Source: Candidatus Methylomirabilota bacterium (GTDB taxonomy: Bacteria; Methylomirabilota; Methylomirabilia; Methylomirabilales; CSP1-5). Taken from it: DNA of 8,557 bases. The notes beneath the pieces are model-generated. The model saw only the letters and a program-made list of their open reading frames with translations. It did not search any database and was not told the DNA's origin. Of this stretch, positions 1-6,222 are shown one piece after another. The position numbers were made by a program, and so were the translations under genes. The DNA is taken from contig JAHFDE010000087.1 in the NCBI GenBank assembly GCA_023249165.1, positions 1 through 8,557 on the forward strand, written 5' to 3'. Positions within the stretch are counted from its first letter, which is position 1; every line of letters starts with the position of its first letter.

Positions 1-1
1 G

Positions 2-427
2 GCGCCGGAGCTTGCCAATGAGGTGTGGATCAATTCCCGGCCGCTGCGCCTCGCCGATCTTCGGGGCAAGGTAATCCTCCTGGAGTTCTGGACGCACGGG
101 TGAATCAACAGCCGGAACACGATCCCCCAGTTGGTGGATTGGCATCAGCGATATGGGGCCGAGGGTCTCGTGGTCATCGGGATCCACACACCCGAGTTCG
201 ATCGGGAAAAGCCTCTGGCCGGGGTGAAGGCGGCCTGTAACGTGCTCGGGATTCCCTATCCTGTCGCCCTGGATAACGACTTTGCCACCTGGAACCGGTA
301 TGGCACTCAGTACTGGCCGACCCTGCACCTGATCGACAAGCGAGGGATCATCCGGCATACCCAGATCGGCGAGGGAGGGTATGCGGAGATGGAGGCGATG
401 ATTCGTCGCCACCTGAACGAGCCGTGA
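2..427 (+). CDS. Thioredoxin-fold (DipZ/TlpA-like) protein, 5'-truncated, candidate selenoprotein
   Basis: This is the 3' part of a thioredoxin-like oxidoreductase gene whose start lies before the window. Frame 2 is open from the window edge except for a TGA at 101-103, then runs to the TGA at 425-427. Before the TGA it reads ...KVILLEFWTHG and after it INSRNTIPQLVDWHQRYG. This is the usual FW-x-x-(C)-I-N-(C)-x-N-x-x-P active-site region, with the TGA exactly at the first Cys and Ser at the second. Downstream are VVIGIHTPEF, a lone Cys (AACNVLGIPYP), and the cis-Pro segment YWPTLHLID followed by GEGGY, all typical of this family. Such proteins usually act in the periplasm on thiols, disulfides or peroxides. 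Selenocysteine (giving UxxS) explains the codon best. A recent nonsense mutation or a sequencing error in a Cys codon is the alternative. If translation began after the TGA, the active site would be lost. Confidence 0.72.
101..103 (+). other. In-frame TGA at the redox-active Cys position (candidate Sec codon)
   Basis: The TGA sits in frame between WTHG and INSRNT of the thioredoxin-like protein. Both flanks align with the family active site, so the reading frame is intact on either side and only this codon is anomalous. TGA differs by one base from the Cys codons TGC and TGT. Confidence 0.6.
120..141 (+). promoter_or_regulatory. SECIS-like hairpin downstream of the TGA
   Basis: Positions 120-128 (CGATCCCCC) pair with 133-141 (GGTGGATTG). 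This gives six outer base pairs (one G-U), one C-U mismatch (126/135), two C-G pairs, and a 4-nt AGTT loop at 129-132. The loop begins 25 nt after the TGA and contains the GU dinucleotide known from the E. coli fdhF SECIS loop. As I recall, bacterial SECIS models want a small apical loop with an early G roughly 16-37 nt after the UGA, and this fits. A competing pairing is 104-109 with 130-135. Confidence 0.4.
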
Positions 428-446
428 ACGCTTGGTATTTATGCCC

Positions 447-475
447 TTGACAAAGGGTGGGAGCCGAAATAGAGT
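447..475 (+). promoter_or_regulatory. Sigma70-type promoter for the small exported protein gene
   Basis: A perfect TTGACA -35 (447-452), a 17-nt spacer and TAGAGT (470-475, 4/6 match to TATAAT) predict a start near 482 and a 55-nt leader before the GTG at 537. It lies directly after the thioredoxin-like gene, so the small gene has its own transcription start. Confidence 0.6.
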
Positions 476-536
476 CCGTGATCGCACTCCGGTCCCCGTC
501 GGTGCTGCAAATCCCGCGAGAAAGGGGGTGAGTCCT

Positions 537-776
537 GTGAAGAAGGCGCTTGGAATGGTCGTTCTCGCCGTTGCCCTTCTCATGCCCGCACAGGGCGTCA
601 TGGCCGGTGAGAAGGAAATGAAGATGATGCAGGAGACCCAGCAGAAGCTTGAAAAGGCCATGAAGATGATGAAGGAAGGGAAGATGAAGATGACCCCGGA
701 ACAACAGAAGCAAATGCAATCGGCGTTTGACGATTTCAATAAGTATTTGGATTCACTTACTCAGCGCGGTGGATAG
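537..776 (+). CDS. Small exported Met/Lys-rich helical protein
   Basis: I do not recognise a family. The chosen GTG start at 537 follows a purine-rich AAAGGGGGTGAG (521-532) at good spacing; an in-frame GTG at 528 is the alternative. The product is 79 residues. An N-terminal signal peptide (KKALGMVVLAVALLMPAQGVMAG) probably cleaves after VMA, sending a mature chain of about 56 residues across the inner membrane. The mature part is highly charged and probably helical (EKEMKMMQETQQKLEKAMKMMKEG...), with about nine methionines, several as MKMM and KMKM, and no Cys or Trp. Met clusters can bind Cu(I)/Ag(I), and amphipathic Met/Lys helices can also act as periplasmic chaperones, but both ideas are inference. 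It has its own promoter at 447-475 and a terminator at 831-864, so it looks monocistronic. Confidence 0.7.
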   Translation: MKKALGMVVLAVALLMPAQGVMAGEKEMKMMQETQQKLEKAMKMMKEGKMKMTPEQQKQMQSAFDDFNKYLDSLTQRGG

Positions 777-830
777 GGCGCGGAAGATTTTCGCTCAACG
801 TTGACACGGGGTACTTCCGCACGGTCTCGA

Positions 831-864
831 AGAAGGGGGACGGTCCTTGTGCCGTCCCTCTTCT
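831..864 (+). terminator. Intrinsic terminator after the Met-rich protein gene
   Basis: A 13-bp stem, 831-843 (AGAAGGGGGACGG) with 852-864 (CCGTCCCTCTTCT), includes one G-U pair and has an 8-nt loop. It is followed by CGTTTCG, so the U tract is weak. It lies 54 nt after the stop codon. The rest of 865-972 shows no convincing feature. Confidence 0.6.
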
Positions 865-972
865 CGTTTCGCGTGTTCTCCGAGTGGGCGTTCGACATCT
901 GGGATCTTGTCCTTGCCGCCCTCACCCTCGGGATGAATTGTCCACGCCGCTCACCTTCGCAGACCCCTCACA

Positions 973-1001
973 TTGATTTTGGTGTACAACTCTGTTACAT
1001 A
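973..1001 (+). promoter_or_regulatory. Possible promoter just upstream of thrB
   Basis: TTGATT (973-978), a 17-nt spacer and TACATA (996-1001) would place a start near 1008, making the mRNA essentially leaderless at the ATG at 1009. The match to consensus is only moderate. AGGCGG (1001-1006) could instead be a closely spaced ribosome site. Confidence 0.25.
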
Positions 1002-1008
1002 GGCGGTC

Positions 1009-1920
1009 ATGGGTAGCAGGCAAAGGATACGAGTGCGGGTGCCCGGCTCCACGGCCAACTTGGGCTCTGGCTTTGACGTGCTGGGGTTGGCTCTCGGCCT
1101 GTACAACACGATCGAGATGGAGGAGATCGCCCGAGGGGTCGAGTTGACCGTCGAAGGGGAAGGGGCGGACCGTCTTCCGCGGGATGCGGAGAGATCTCTG
1201 GTGGTGCGTGCGGCGCGGGCCACCTTCGCGCATCTCGGGGTCACCGCCCCCGGTCTCCGGATCCATCTCAAGAACGCCATCCCCTTGAAGCGCGGGTTGG
1301 GCTCGAGCGGGACCGCGTGCCTCGGCGGCATTGTCGGCGCGGCGGAGCTTATCGGGCGGCCCCTGCCTCCTGCCGACGTCTTGAAGCTCGCGCTCCCCTT
1401 CGAGGGACACCCGGACAATATCACCCCGTCCCTGGTCGGGGGTCTCACCGCCAGCTGCGTGTCAGCGGGTGTGGTCCGATACGTGAAGATCCCGGTCCCC
1501 AAGGCCATCCAGATTGTCGCGGTCATTCCGGACAGGGAATTGAGCACGGCGGAGGCCCGTCGGGCGCTCCCCCGGCAGGTCCCGCTCACCGATGCGGTCT
1601 ATAATGTGGGGCGGGCGGCCATGCTGGTCGGGGCGCTGGTCGCGGGCGATCTCGGTCTCCTCGATGAGGCGACCCGGGACCGACTCCACCAGCCCTATCG
1701 GGCCAAGCTCTTGCCGGGAATGGAAGAGGTCTTCGAGACGGGCCGTCGCGCCGGCGCCTTGGCGGCCTTTCTGAGTGGCGCTGGCTCAACCGTGGTCGCC
1801 CTCGTCGATCGGGAGGGCGAAGCGGTTGGCCGGGAAATGGTGGAGGCCTGGGCAGCAAGAGGCATTCGCGCGCAGGCGAAGGTCCTCACCATCGACCTCG
1901 AGGGGGTGCGTCTTTCATGA
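1009..1920 (+). CDS. thrB: Homoserine kinase (ThrB, GHMP family)
   Basis: Phosphorylates L-homoserine with ATP to O-phosphohomoserine, the step before threonine synthase, in the cytoplasm. At 303 residues it has the normal family length. It shows the N-terminal signature PGSTANLGSGFD (residues 12-23), the GHMP ATP-binding loop PLKRGLGSSG (92-101), the substrate-region motif GHPDNITPSLVGG (from 133), the PLTDAVYNVGRAAMLVGAL helix, and the C-terminal LSGAGSTVVAL glycine loop typical of GHMP kinases. The ATG at 1009 follows AGGCGG only 2 nt upstream, which is tight, but the conserved N terminus begins a few residues later and no better start is seen. Its stop overlaps the ATG of the zinc-ribbon/receiver gene (ATGA), so translation of the two is probably coupled. 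Confidence 0.95.
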   Translation: MGSRQRIRVRVPGSTANLGSGFDVLGLALGLYNTIEMEEIARGVELTVEGEGADRLPRDAERSLVVRAARATFAHLGVTAPGLRIHLKNAIPLKRGLGSSGTACLGGIVGAAELIGRPLPPADVLKLALPFEGHPDNITPSLVGGLTASCVSAGVVRYVKIPVPKAIQIVAVIPDRELSTAEARRALPRQVPLTDAVYNVGRAAMLVGALVAGDLGLLDEATRDRLHQPYRAKLLPGMEEVFETGRRAGALAAFLSGAGSTVVALVDREGEAVGREMVEAWAARGIRAQAKVLTIDLEGVRLS

Positions 1921-2498
1921 CCGGGGCCGGTGAGATCAGGTCCGCCTACTGTATGAGCTGTGGGGAGGAGGTCCCGACGTACCGGGTAGAGGTGGAGGGA
2001 GGGGCAGAGATCCGGTGCGCCCCCTGCGGCTTCACGCTGGAGACGGCCCGGACGCCCCTCGGTGCGGTCCTCGAGTGCATCGTGCTGGCAGACGACGAAC
2101 TCCTCTTTCGCACGCTCTTGGCCGACCTGTTGGTCGAGCAGAAGGTCGCCAGGGAGGTGGTGGGCTGTGAGAGCGGTCCGGCGCTCCTCAGCGAGTGCGT
2201 CCGACGCTTCAGGGCCGAGCGCCCAATTTCGCTCGTCATCCTGGATATTCTGATGGCCCCCATGGATGGCTCTGCTGCCGCGCTGGCGCTCCGGGCTCTG
2301 GAGAAGGGCCTCGACCGTCCCTCCCCGGTCCCGATTCTCTTTCTCTCCGGGATGCGGGCAGACGACTCCCTTCGCGAGGTCCTCCAGAGTTGTGGTCCCG
2401 CGCTGTACCTCAACAAGGGCAAAGACGCGACTCCGCCGCGGCTGGCGGGCCGCCTCAAGGACCTGATTCCGCACTTGCTCATGGTGAGGTCCGGATGA
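1917..2498 (+). CDS. Zinc-ribbon plus receiver-domain protein (response regulator without output domain)
   Basis: A 193-residue cytoplasmic protein of two parts. Residues 12-37 carry two CxxC pairs (C12/C15 in CMSC, C34/C37 in CAPC), which should bind one zinc. Residues about 54-180 form a CheY-like receiver with all key residues: acidic pair D59-D60, phospho-acceptor D110 in VILDILMAPMDG, S144 in LFLSGM, and K167 in YLNKGK. No DNA-binding or enzymatic output domain follows, so it may signal by protein contact, with the ribbon as adaptor or nucleic-acid contact (inference). No histidine kinase is encoded in the window. It starts inside thrB with a 4-nt overlap and ends 19 nt before the MFS gene, so the three probably form one transcript. 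The link to threonine synthesis is not obvious; the arrangement may be positional only. Confidence 0.88.
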   Translation: MTGAGEIRSAYCMSCGEEVPTYRVEVEGGAEIRCAPCGFTLETARTPLGAVLECIVLADDELLFRTLLADLLVEQKVAREVVGCESGPALLSECVRRFRAERPISLVILDILMAPMDGSAAALALRALEKGLDRPSPVPILFLSGMRADDSLREVLQSCGPALYLNKGKDATPPRLAGRLKDLIPHLLMVRSG

Positions 2499-2517
2499 CC
2501 CCTGTCGGGAGCGGGAG

Positions 2518-3684
2518 GTGACTCTCCTGTCCCTGTCTCCCGGCATATCTCGCCGGGACTTCTGGCAGGCGGTGGCGGCCAATTTTCTCTTCTTCTGCAA
2601 TATCAACGCCTTCAACCTCCTCCCCCTCTACATTGCGGATCTCGGCGGCTCAGAGGCCCGGATTGGCTGGATCATGGGGGTCTACAGTCTCGCCGCCATC
2701 GTCTGTCAGCCGCTCGTAGGGCGATGGGTCGAGCGGTTCGGGATCAAACCCTTTCTCTTTCTCGGGGCGGCGGCGGGATTCCTCGCGTCGGTCGCCTTCA
2801 CCTTCCTCACAGAGCTCAGCCCGCTCTTTTCCCTCCTGCGCTTTCTGCAAGGATTCGGCTACTCCGCCTTTTTCATCGCCAACCTGACCCTCGTCACCGA
2901 GATCGCGCCCCCGGACCATCGGGCCGAGGCGGTCGGCATCTTCGGGATCTCGGGCCTCGTCAGTATCGGTCTCGCGCCCGCCCTTGGAGAGCTGGTGATT
3001 CACGCCTACGGGTATCCGCGTTTTTTCCTCTCCGCCTCTCTCTTCTCCCTCGGGTGTCTGATCGTGATCGGGGCCATCAAGCCACCCCCGATCCTCCCCG
3101 TCGCTTCCGCCCCGGGAGACGGGATCAGCGGGAAAAGCGTCCTCTTGCCCCTGGTCATCTCGGGAATCTTCGGCATCGGGGTGGGGACCCTCTTTGCCTT
3201 CTTCCCCCCGTTTGCGAAAGGGCTAGGGGTGAAGCGGGTGGGGGACTTCTTCGTCGCGTACGCCGTTGCCGCCGTGGGGGTCCGGCTCCTCGGCCGGCGG
3301 TGGGCGGATGACTGGGGGCGATGGCAGGTGGTCATGCCGGCGCTGCTCGCCAAGGCCATCGGAATCTTCCTCCTGCTCTGGCCCGGACCTTTCACGGCCC
3401 TGTTCTGGATCGGAGGGCTGATTGGCGGCGCCCACGGCCTGCTCTATCCGACGCTTTTGGCACTGATCGTAGATCAGGTCCCCTCCGGTGGACGCGGGCG
3501 CGTGCTGGGCCTTTTCAGCGGCGCGGTGGTCCTGGGCAGCAGCCTTGGACCGATCGTCATGGGGGTGGTGGCGGAGCGGATCGGCTATCAGGCCATGTTC
3601 GGGGTCACGGGCCTGTTGCCTGTACTTGGGGTCGTGGCGATCGTGTGGTCCTTTCGGCCGAAGCCGGTCGGCTCAGGCCCTTGA
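2518..3684 (+). CDS. Major facilitator superfamily transporter
   Basis: A 388-residue integral membrane protein with about twelve hydrophobic helices, typical of MFS drug/sugar exporters. The N half contains the loop 2-3 region LVGRWVERFGIKPFLFLG, a variant of the MFS GxxxDRxGRR signature, then the helix-4 region RFLQGFGYSAFF. The C half repeats the pattern with GRRWADDWGRWQ, and GRGRVLGLFSGAVVLGSSLGPIVMG resembles motif C of antiporters, favouring efflux by proton exchange. The substrate cannot be read from the sequence. The GTG start at 2518 is preceded by GGGAG at about 7 nt. It directly follows the receiver-domain gene and probably shares its transcript. A hydrophilic break near residues 195-205 marks the central cytoplasmic loop. 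Confidence 0.92.
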   Translation: MTLLSLSPGISRRDFWQAVAANFLFFCNINAFNLLPLYIADLGGSEARIGWIMGVYSLAAIVCQPLVGRWVERFGIKPFLFLGAAAGFLASVAFTFLTELSPLFSLLRFLQGFGYSAFFIANLTLVTEIAPPDHRAEAVGIFGISGLVSIGLAPALGELVIHAYGYPRFFLSASLFSLGCLIVIGAIKPPPILPVASAPGDGISGKSVLLPLVISGIFGIGVGTLFAFFPPFAKGLGVKRVGDFFVAYAVAAVGVRLLGRRWADDWGRWQVVMPALLAKAIGIFLLLWPGPFTALFWIGGLIGGAHGLLYPTLLALIVDQVPSGGRGRVLGLFSGAVVLGSSLGPIVMGVVAERIGYQAMFGVTGLLPVLGVVAIVWSFRPKPVGSGP

Positions 3685-3721
3685 CCCCTCTTCTATCTTG
3701 TGATAAGAAAAGGCTGCAAAG

Positions 3722-3749
3722 CTCTCGGCGTAGCGGAAGTCCCCGAGAG
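3722..3749 (+). promoter_or_regulatory. Hairpin immediately before the acetyltransferase ribosome site
   Basis: CTCTCGG (3722-3728) pairs perfectly with CCGAGAG (3743-3749) around a 14-nt loop, ending 1 nt before GGAGGGGAG (3751-3759). No U tract follows, so it is not a classic terminator. A second possible pairing, CCCCTC (3685-3690) with GAGGGG (3752-3757), could hide the ribosome site. A role in tuning translation is inference. Confidence 0.3.
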
Positions 3750-3771
3750 AGGAGGGGAGTGAAGCGCTCCG

Positions 3772-4740
3772 TTGGCTTTTGACATCGTCATCCGGGATGC
3801 CAGAAAAGAGGACAATCAGGCCCTCATCGAGCTCGATCGGCAATGCGTCATGGGGGGAACGATCCAGCTCGTCTTCGATCGTTCCCCCGATTTTTTTGCC
3901 CGCTCCCGAGCCTACGAGTCCTTCCGCATGTGCGTGGCCGAGCAGGAAGGGACCCTCATTGGGGTCGGGGGCGTGACCGTGAAGAGCCTGCGCGTGGGTG
4001 GGATCACACACCGGTGGGCGTACTTCTATGATCTGCGCGTGCGTCCGACCCACCGTCGCCAAGGGGTTGCGGGTCTGATCGCGAATGCCCTCGTGGATGG
4101 GATCCGGGACGCGGGCATCACGGGCGCCTATTCGTTGGTCATCGAGGGGAATGTACCATCGGAATCCTTTGTGGAGATGCGGGGCAGTCTCCCCTTCAAG
4201 CAGTGTGCCCTTGCGCTCCTCTCGGGTGAGGCGGGGGCCACCCGGCTGGAGCGGATCCCGGACATCAGCGACGAGGTGGCCTCCCTCTTGGAAGCGACCT
4301 ACCGCTCGTACCATTTCACGCCACCCTGGGATCCCGAGATGCTCCATGGCACGCTGGATCGACTGACTCCCTTAGGATGGCAGGGGATGTACGGGAGGCG
4401 GGCGCAGAAAGGCTGGGGGCTCTGCTTCGGCCTCTGGGACTACTCGTCGGTGATGCAGATGACGTTTCGCGGGCGTGGGGCAGAGATGCACACGCGCCCA
4501 TTCTTTCTCTACCCGCTCGGGTGGCAGGATCCTCAGTGGCTTCTTGACGGGCTGCGGGCGGCCCGGGCCGTGATCGCGAATGGCGGGACCCTGCTCCTCC
4601 CCCACGTTCCAGGGGATCCGGTGAGCGCCGTGATCCCCGAGGACGCCTTTCGGCTGGGGATGACGCTCTATGTGCGACGGCTCGCGCCAGAGGAGGCGCA
4701 GACAGACGGGTTCGTCTTCATCGATCCCGCGGATCTCTAA
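3772..4740 (+). CDS. GNAT-family N-acetyltransferase-like protein with a long C-terminal half
   Basis: Probable acetyl-CoA-dependent acetyltransferase, substrate unknown, 322 residues. The N-terminal domain (about residues 4-150) has the GNAT fold pattern: DIVIRDARKEDNQALIELD at the start, a beta strand with GVGGVTV, and the acetyl-CoA pyrophosphate motif LRVRPTHRRQGVAGLIANAL from residue 88 (R95-R96-Q97-G98-V99-A100). The second half (about 150-322) is not recognised with certainty; its length would suit a second, degenerate GNAT domain. TTG at 3772 is the only reasonable early start because a frame stop (TGA at 3760) lies just upstream; GGAGGGGAG at 3751-3759 is 12 nt away, a longish gap. 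It stands 87 nt after the MFS gene and 56 nt before the PyrE-like gene, so it may be in a longer operon. Confidence 0.82.
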   Translation: MAFDIVIRDARKEDNQALIELDRQCVMGGTIQLVFDRSPDFFARSRAYESFRMCVAEQEGTLIGVGGVTVKSLRVGGITHRWAYFYDLRVRPTHRRQGVAGLIANALVDGIRDAGITGAYSLVIEGNVPSESFVEMRGSLPFKQCALALLSGEAGATRLERIPDISDEVASLLEATYRSYHFTPPWDPEMLHGTLDRLTPLGWQGMYGRRAQKGWGLCFGLWDYSSVMQMTFRGRGAEMHTRPFFLYPLGWQDPQWLLDGLRAARAVIANGGTLLLPHVPGDPVSAVIPEDAFRLGMTLYVRRLAPEEAQTDGFVFIDPADL

Positions 4741-4796
4741 CTGTTGGCGTGTGAGGAGAGTGAGGCTTCACGGGACGGCGGACGGAGGACAGGCGT

Positions 4797-5456
4797 ATGG
4801 AGGCGGAGGTTCTCGAGCGGATTAACCGCGGGATCATCCTGCGGACCGGGGCATACCTGACCAACGATCATTTCATCATCTCCTCGGGTCGGCACGCGCG
4901 GGAGTACGTGGAGAAGCGGCTGGTCACCACCGAGCCGGGCTTCACCGAGGGATTGGGAGACATCATCGCCACGCACTATGGCGCCTCCCCGGTGGATGTG
5001 GTCCTCACGTCAGGCATCGGCGCCAGCATTCTGGGGCACTGTGTAGCCAGGGCGCACCCCTCGCGGCCCAAGCTCTTGTACGCGGTCAAGGGGAAGGGCA
5101 GGGAGGGGAAGACGGAGGTGGTCCTTCCCCCGGAATTCTTCCCCTTCCTCTTTTCCGGATCCTCGACGTTGATCGTGGAGGACATCCTGACCACCGGATC
5201 GACCATCCGATCCCTGATCCGGCTCGTGGAAGAGCGGGATGGCCGCGTGGTGGGGATCGGAACCCTGTGGAACCGGAGCGCGGGCATCAAGTTCGGCTGC
5301 CCCTTCTTCGCGCTGGTGACCAAGAACTTTCCCACGTACCTCCGCGAGGAGTGTCCCCTGTGTCGAAAAGGGGTCCCCCTCAACACCCAGTACGGTGGGC
5401 TGGCGGGCGGAGCAGCGCCCAAGCGGAGTCGCGGGTCGCGCCGGACGGGTTCATAG
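4797..5456 (+). CDS. pyrE: PyrE-like (orotate) phosphoribosyltransferase
   Basis: Type I phosphoribosyltransferase of the orotate phosphoribosyltransferase group, 219 residues, cytoplasmic. OPRT joins orotate to PRPP to give OMP in pyrimidine synthesis. Visible motifs: the N-terminal TNDHFIISSGRHAREYVEKR (residues 22-41), equivalent to GHFxLxSGxHxxxY; a Lys/Gly-rich loop KGKGREGKT (98-106) where OPRT has its flexible catalytic loop; the PRPP signature LIVEDILTTGST (125-136, acidic pair E128-D129); and the C-terminal CPLCRKGVPLNT (C186, C189) seen in several OPRT-like proteins. The usual K-x-x-K-x-H-G loop is not matched and its His is absent, so a different base specificity is possible. The ATG at 4797 has GGAGGA 7 nt upstream. 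The stop is 3 nt before the nuclease-fold gene. Confidence 0.8.
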   Translation: MEAEVLERINRGIILRTGAYLTNDHFIISSGRHAREYVEKRLVTTEPGFTEGLGDIIATHYGASPVDVVLTSGIGASILGHCVARAHPSRPKLLYAVKGKGREGKTEVVLPPEFFPFLFSGSSTLIVEDILTTGSTIRSLIRLVEERDGRVVGIGTLWNRSAGIKFGCPFFALVTKNFPTYLREECPLCRKGVPLNTQYGGLAGGAAPKRSRGSRRTGS

Positions 5457-5459
5457 GGT

Positions 5460-6023
5460 ATGCACATCGAGGATGGCAGGGAGCTGATCGAGCGGGTAGA
5501 GCGAGGACCCGGCGAGGAGTTTCGGATCTTCGCCACCGAGGGAGGGATCGCCATTCAGCTCTTCCGGCAGGCGCCCGGGGGGGAGTGGATCCCGGGGGAG
5601 GAGCGGCTCGAGATTCCGGCGTCCCTCCTCGATCGGTTGCGCGAGATCCTGCACGAGGCCGAAGAGCGGCCGGTGCTGGACGCCCGAGCCGCAGCGGCGC
5701 GTGCGCCCTTTGCCAACGCGAGCGAAGAGGAGTTCGCCCGGATCCTCGACTTCTACCAGATCGAGTGGCAGTACGAGCCCCGGAGCTTTCCGCTGGAGCA
5801 GAACGGCCAGGGAGAGGTGACCGAAAGCTTCACCCCGGATTTCTATCTCCCCCAATTCGATGTCTATATCGAACTGACCACGTTGAAGCAGGACCTGGTG
5901 ACCAAGAAGAATCGAAAGATCCGCAGGCTCCGGGAACTGTATCCGACGGTGAACTTGAAAGTCTTTTACGGGCGGGATTATCGAAAGCTGCTCGAACGGT
6001 TTGGGATCGTCCCAAAACAGTGA
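5460..6023 (+). CDS. PD-(D/E)XK-like nuclease-fold protein
   Basis: A 187-residue cytoplasmic protein. Residues 1-75 are a mixed domain of unknown role (EEFRIFATEGGIAIQLFR...). Residues about 86-180 look like a PD-(D/E)XK domain: helix SEEEFARILDFYQI with E89-E91, then FTPDFYLP (D127), then YIELTTLKQ (E138), then LVTKKNRKIRRLRELYP (K149-K150, R152-K153) and a final strand NLKVFYGRDY. The canonical lysine after the glutamate is replaced by T140 (E-L-T), so K143 or the later basic helix may supply it, or activity may be altered. The ATG at 5460 lies 3 nt after the pyrE stop with only AGGG nearby, implying coupled translation. I recall similar proteins beside hpt in other bacteria, though not their function. 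A DNA- or RNA-processing role is inference. Confidence 0.7.
   Translation: MHIEDGRELIERVERGPGEEFRIFATEGGIAIQLFRQAPGGEWIPGEERLEIPASLLDRLREILHEAEERPVLDARAAAARAPFANASEEEFARILDFYQIEWQYEPRSFPLEQNGQGEVTESFTPDFYLPQFDVYIELTTLKQDLVTKKNRKIRRLRELYPTVNLKVFYGRDYRKLLERFGIVPKQ
6000..6016. repeat. Perfect 7-bp inverted repeat at the end of the nuclease-fold gene
   Basis: TTTGGGA (6000-6006) and TCCCAAA (6010-6016) surround a 3-nt TCG. It overlaps the last codons of the nuclease-fold gene and lies just beyond the 3' end of the first - strand RNA. No U tract follows on either strand, but it could act as a 3' boundary for that RNA. Confidence 0.4.
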
Positions 6024-6158
6024 GCCCCGAGTGACCCTTCCGATCCCTCGACGTCGGCAGCCGGCTCCGTTGGGCTCTTCCCCTCCTCCTTCTTGGCAGG
6101 AGGAGACCTCCTCGGGCTCCGGTCCCGCCGGGTCGGTCGGACTGACCTCTCGGGACTC
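6021..6158 (-). ncRNA. Candidate structured small RNA, copy A
   Basis: Predicted RNA transcribed from about 6158 leftwards, roughly 140 nt. Its 5' end (6158-6149, GAGTCCCGAG on the - strand) pairs over 10 bp with its 3' end (6031-6022, CTCGGGGCTC). A second helix joins 6135-6140 with 6040-6046 (one bulge). Further in are CCGG-CGGGA-CCGG (6131-6119 read on the - strand) and a hairpin 6083-6090/6098-6105 (8 bp, 7-nt loop). It shares the closing helix, the CCGG block, a GGATC..GAA..GGGTCACT stretch and its promoter with copy B, yet differs through much of the rest, as a structured RNA would. No protein frame is conserved between the two. The 3' end is unsure; TTTT occurs 4 nt past the closing helix on the - strand. 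Family unknown; 6S-like shape is one possibility. Confidence 0.6.
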
Positions 6159-6164
6159 AATCTG

Positions 6165-6193
6165 AATATAGGCCATGACCGCTCACCTGTCAA
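6165..6193 (-). promoter_or_regulatory. Sigma70 promoter of small RNA copy A
   Basis: On the - strand: consensus TTGACA (6193-6188), a 17-nt spacer and TATATT (6170-6165, 5/6). The predicted start, 7 nt on, is 6158, which is exactly the first base of the closing helix. The -10 and most of the -35 recur in copy B although the spacer between them differs. Confidence 0.7.
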
Positions 6194-6222
6194 GGGAGCC
6201 ATTGCCTGACGCCTGGGGCTTT

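Noticed and set aside
131..427. Complete short gene starting after the in-frame TGA
   Set aside because: It would lack the first strand and the active site of the thioredoxin fold, while the upstream frame clearly encodes them; no good ribosome site precedes 131.
801..806. TTGACA as a promoter -35
   Set aside because: No -10 box at 16-18 nt, and it lies just before a terminator stem.
1695..2615. Long open frame on the - strand opposite thrB and the receiver gene
   Set aside because: Arg/Pro/Gly-rich shadow of GC-rich codons; the + strand genes carry clear family motifs.
3673..4347. Long open frame on the - strand opposite the acetyltransferase gene
   Set aside because: No recognisable domain, and the + strand GNAT motifs are convincing.
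6000..6016. Intrinsic terminator after the nuclease-fold gene
   Set aside because: Perfect short stem but no U tract on either strand; kept only as an inverted repeat.
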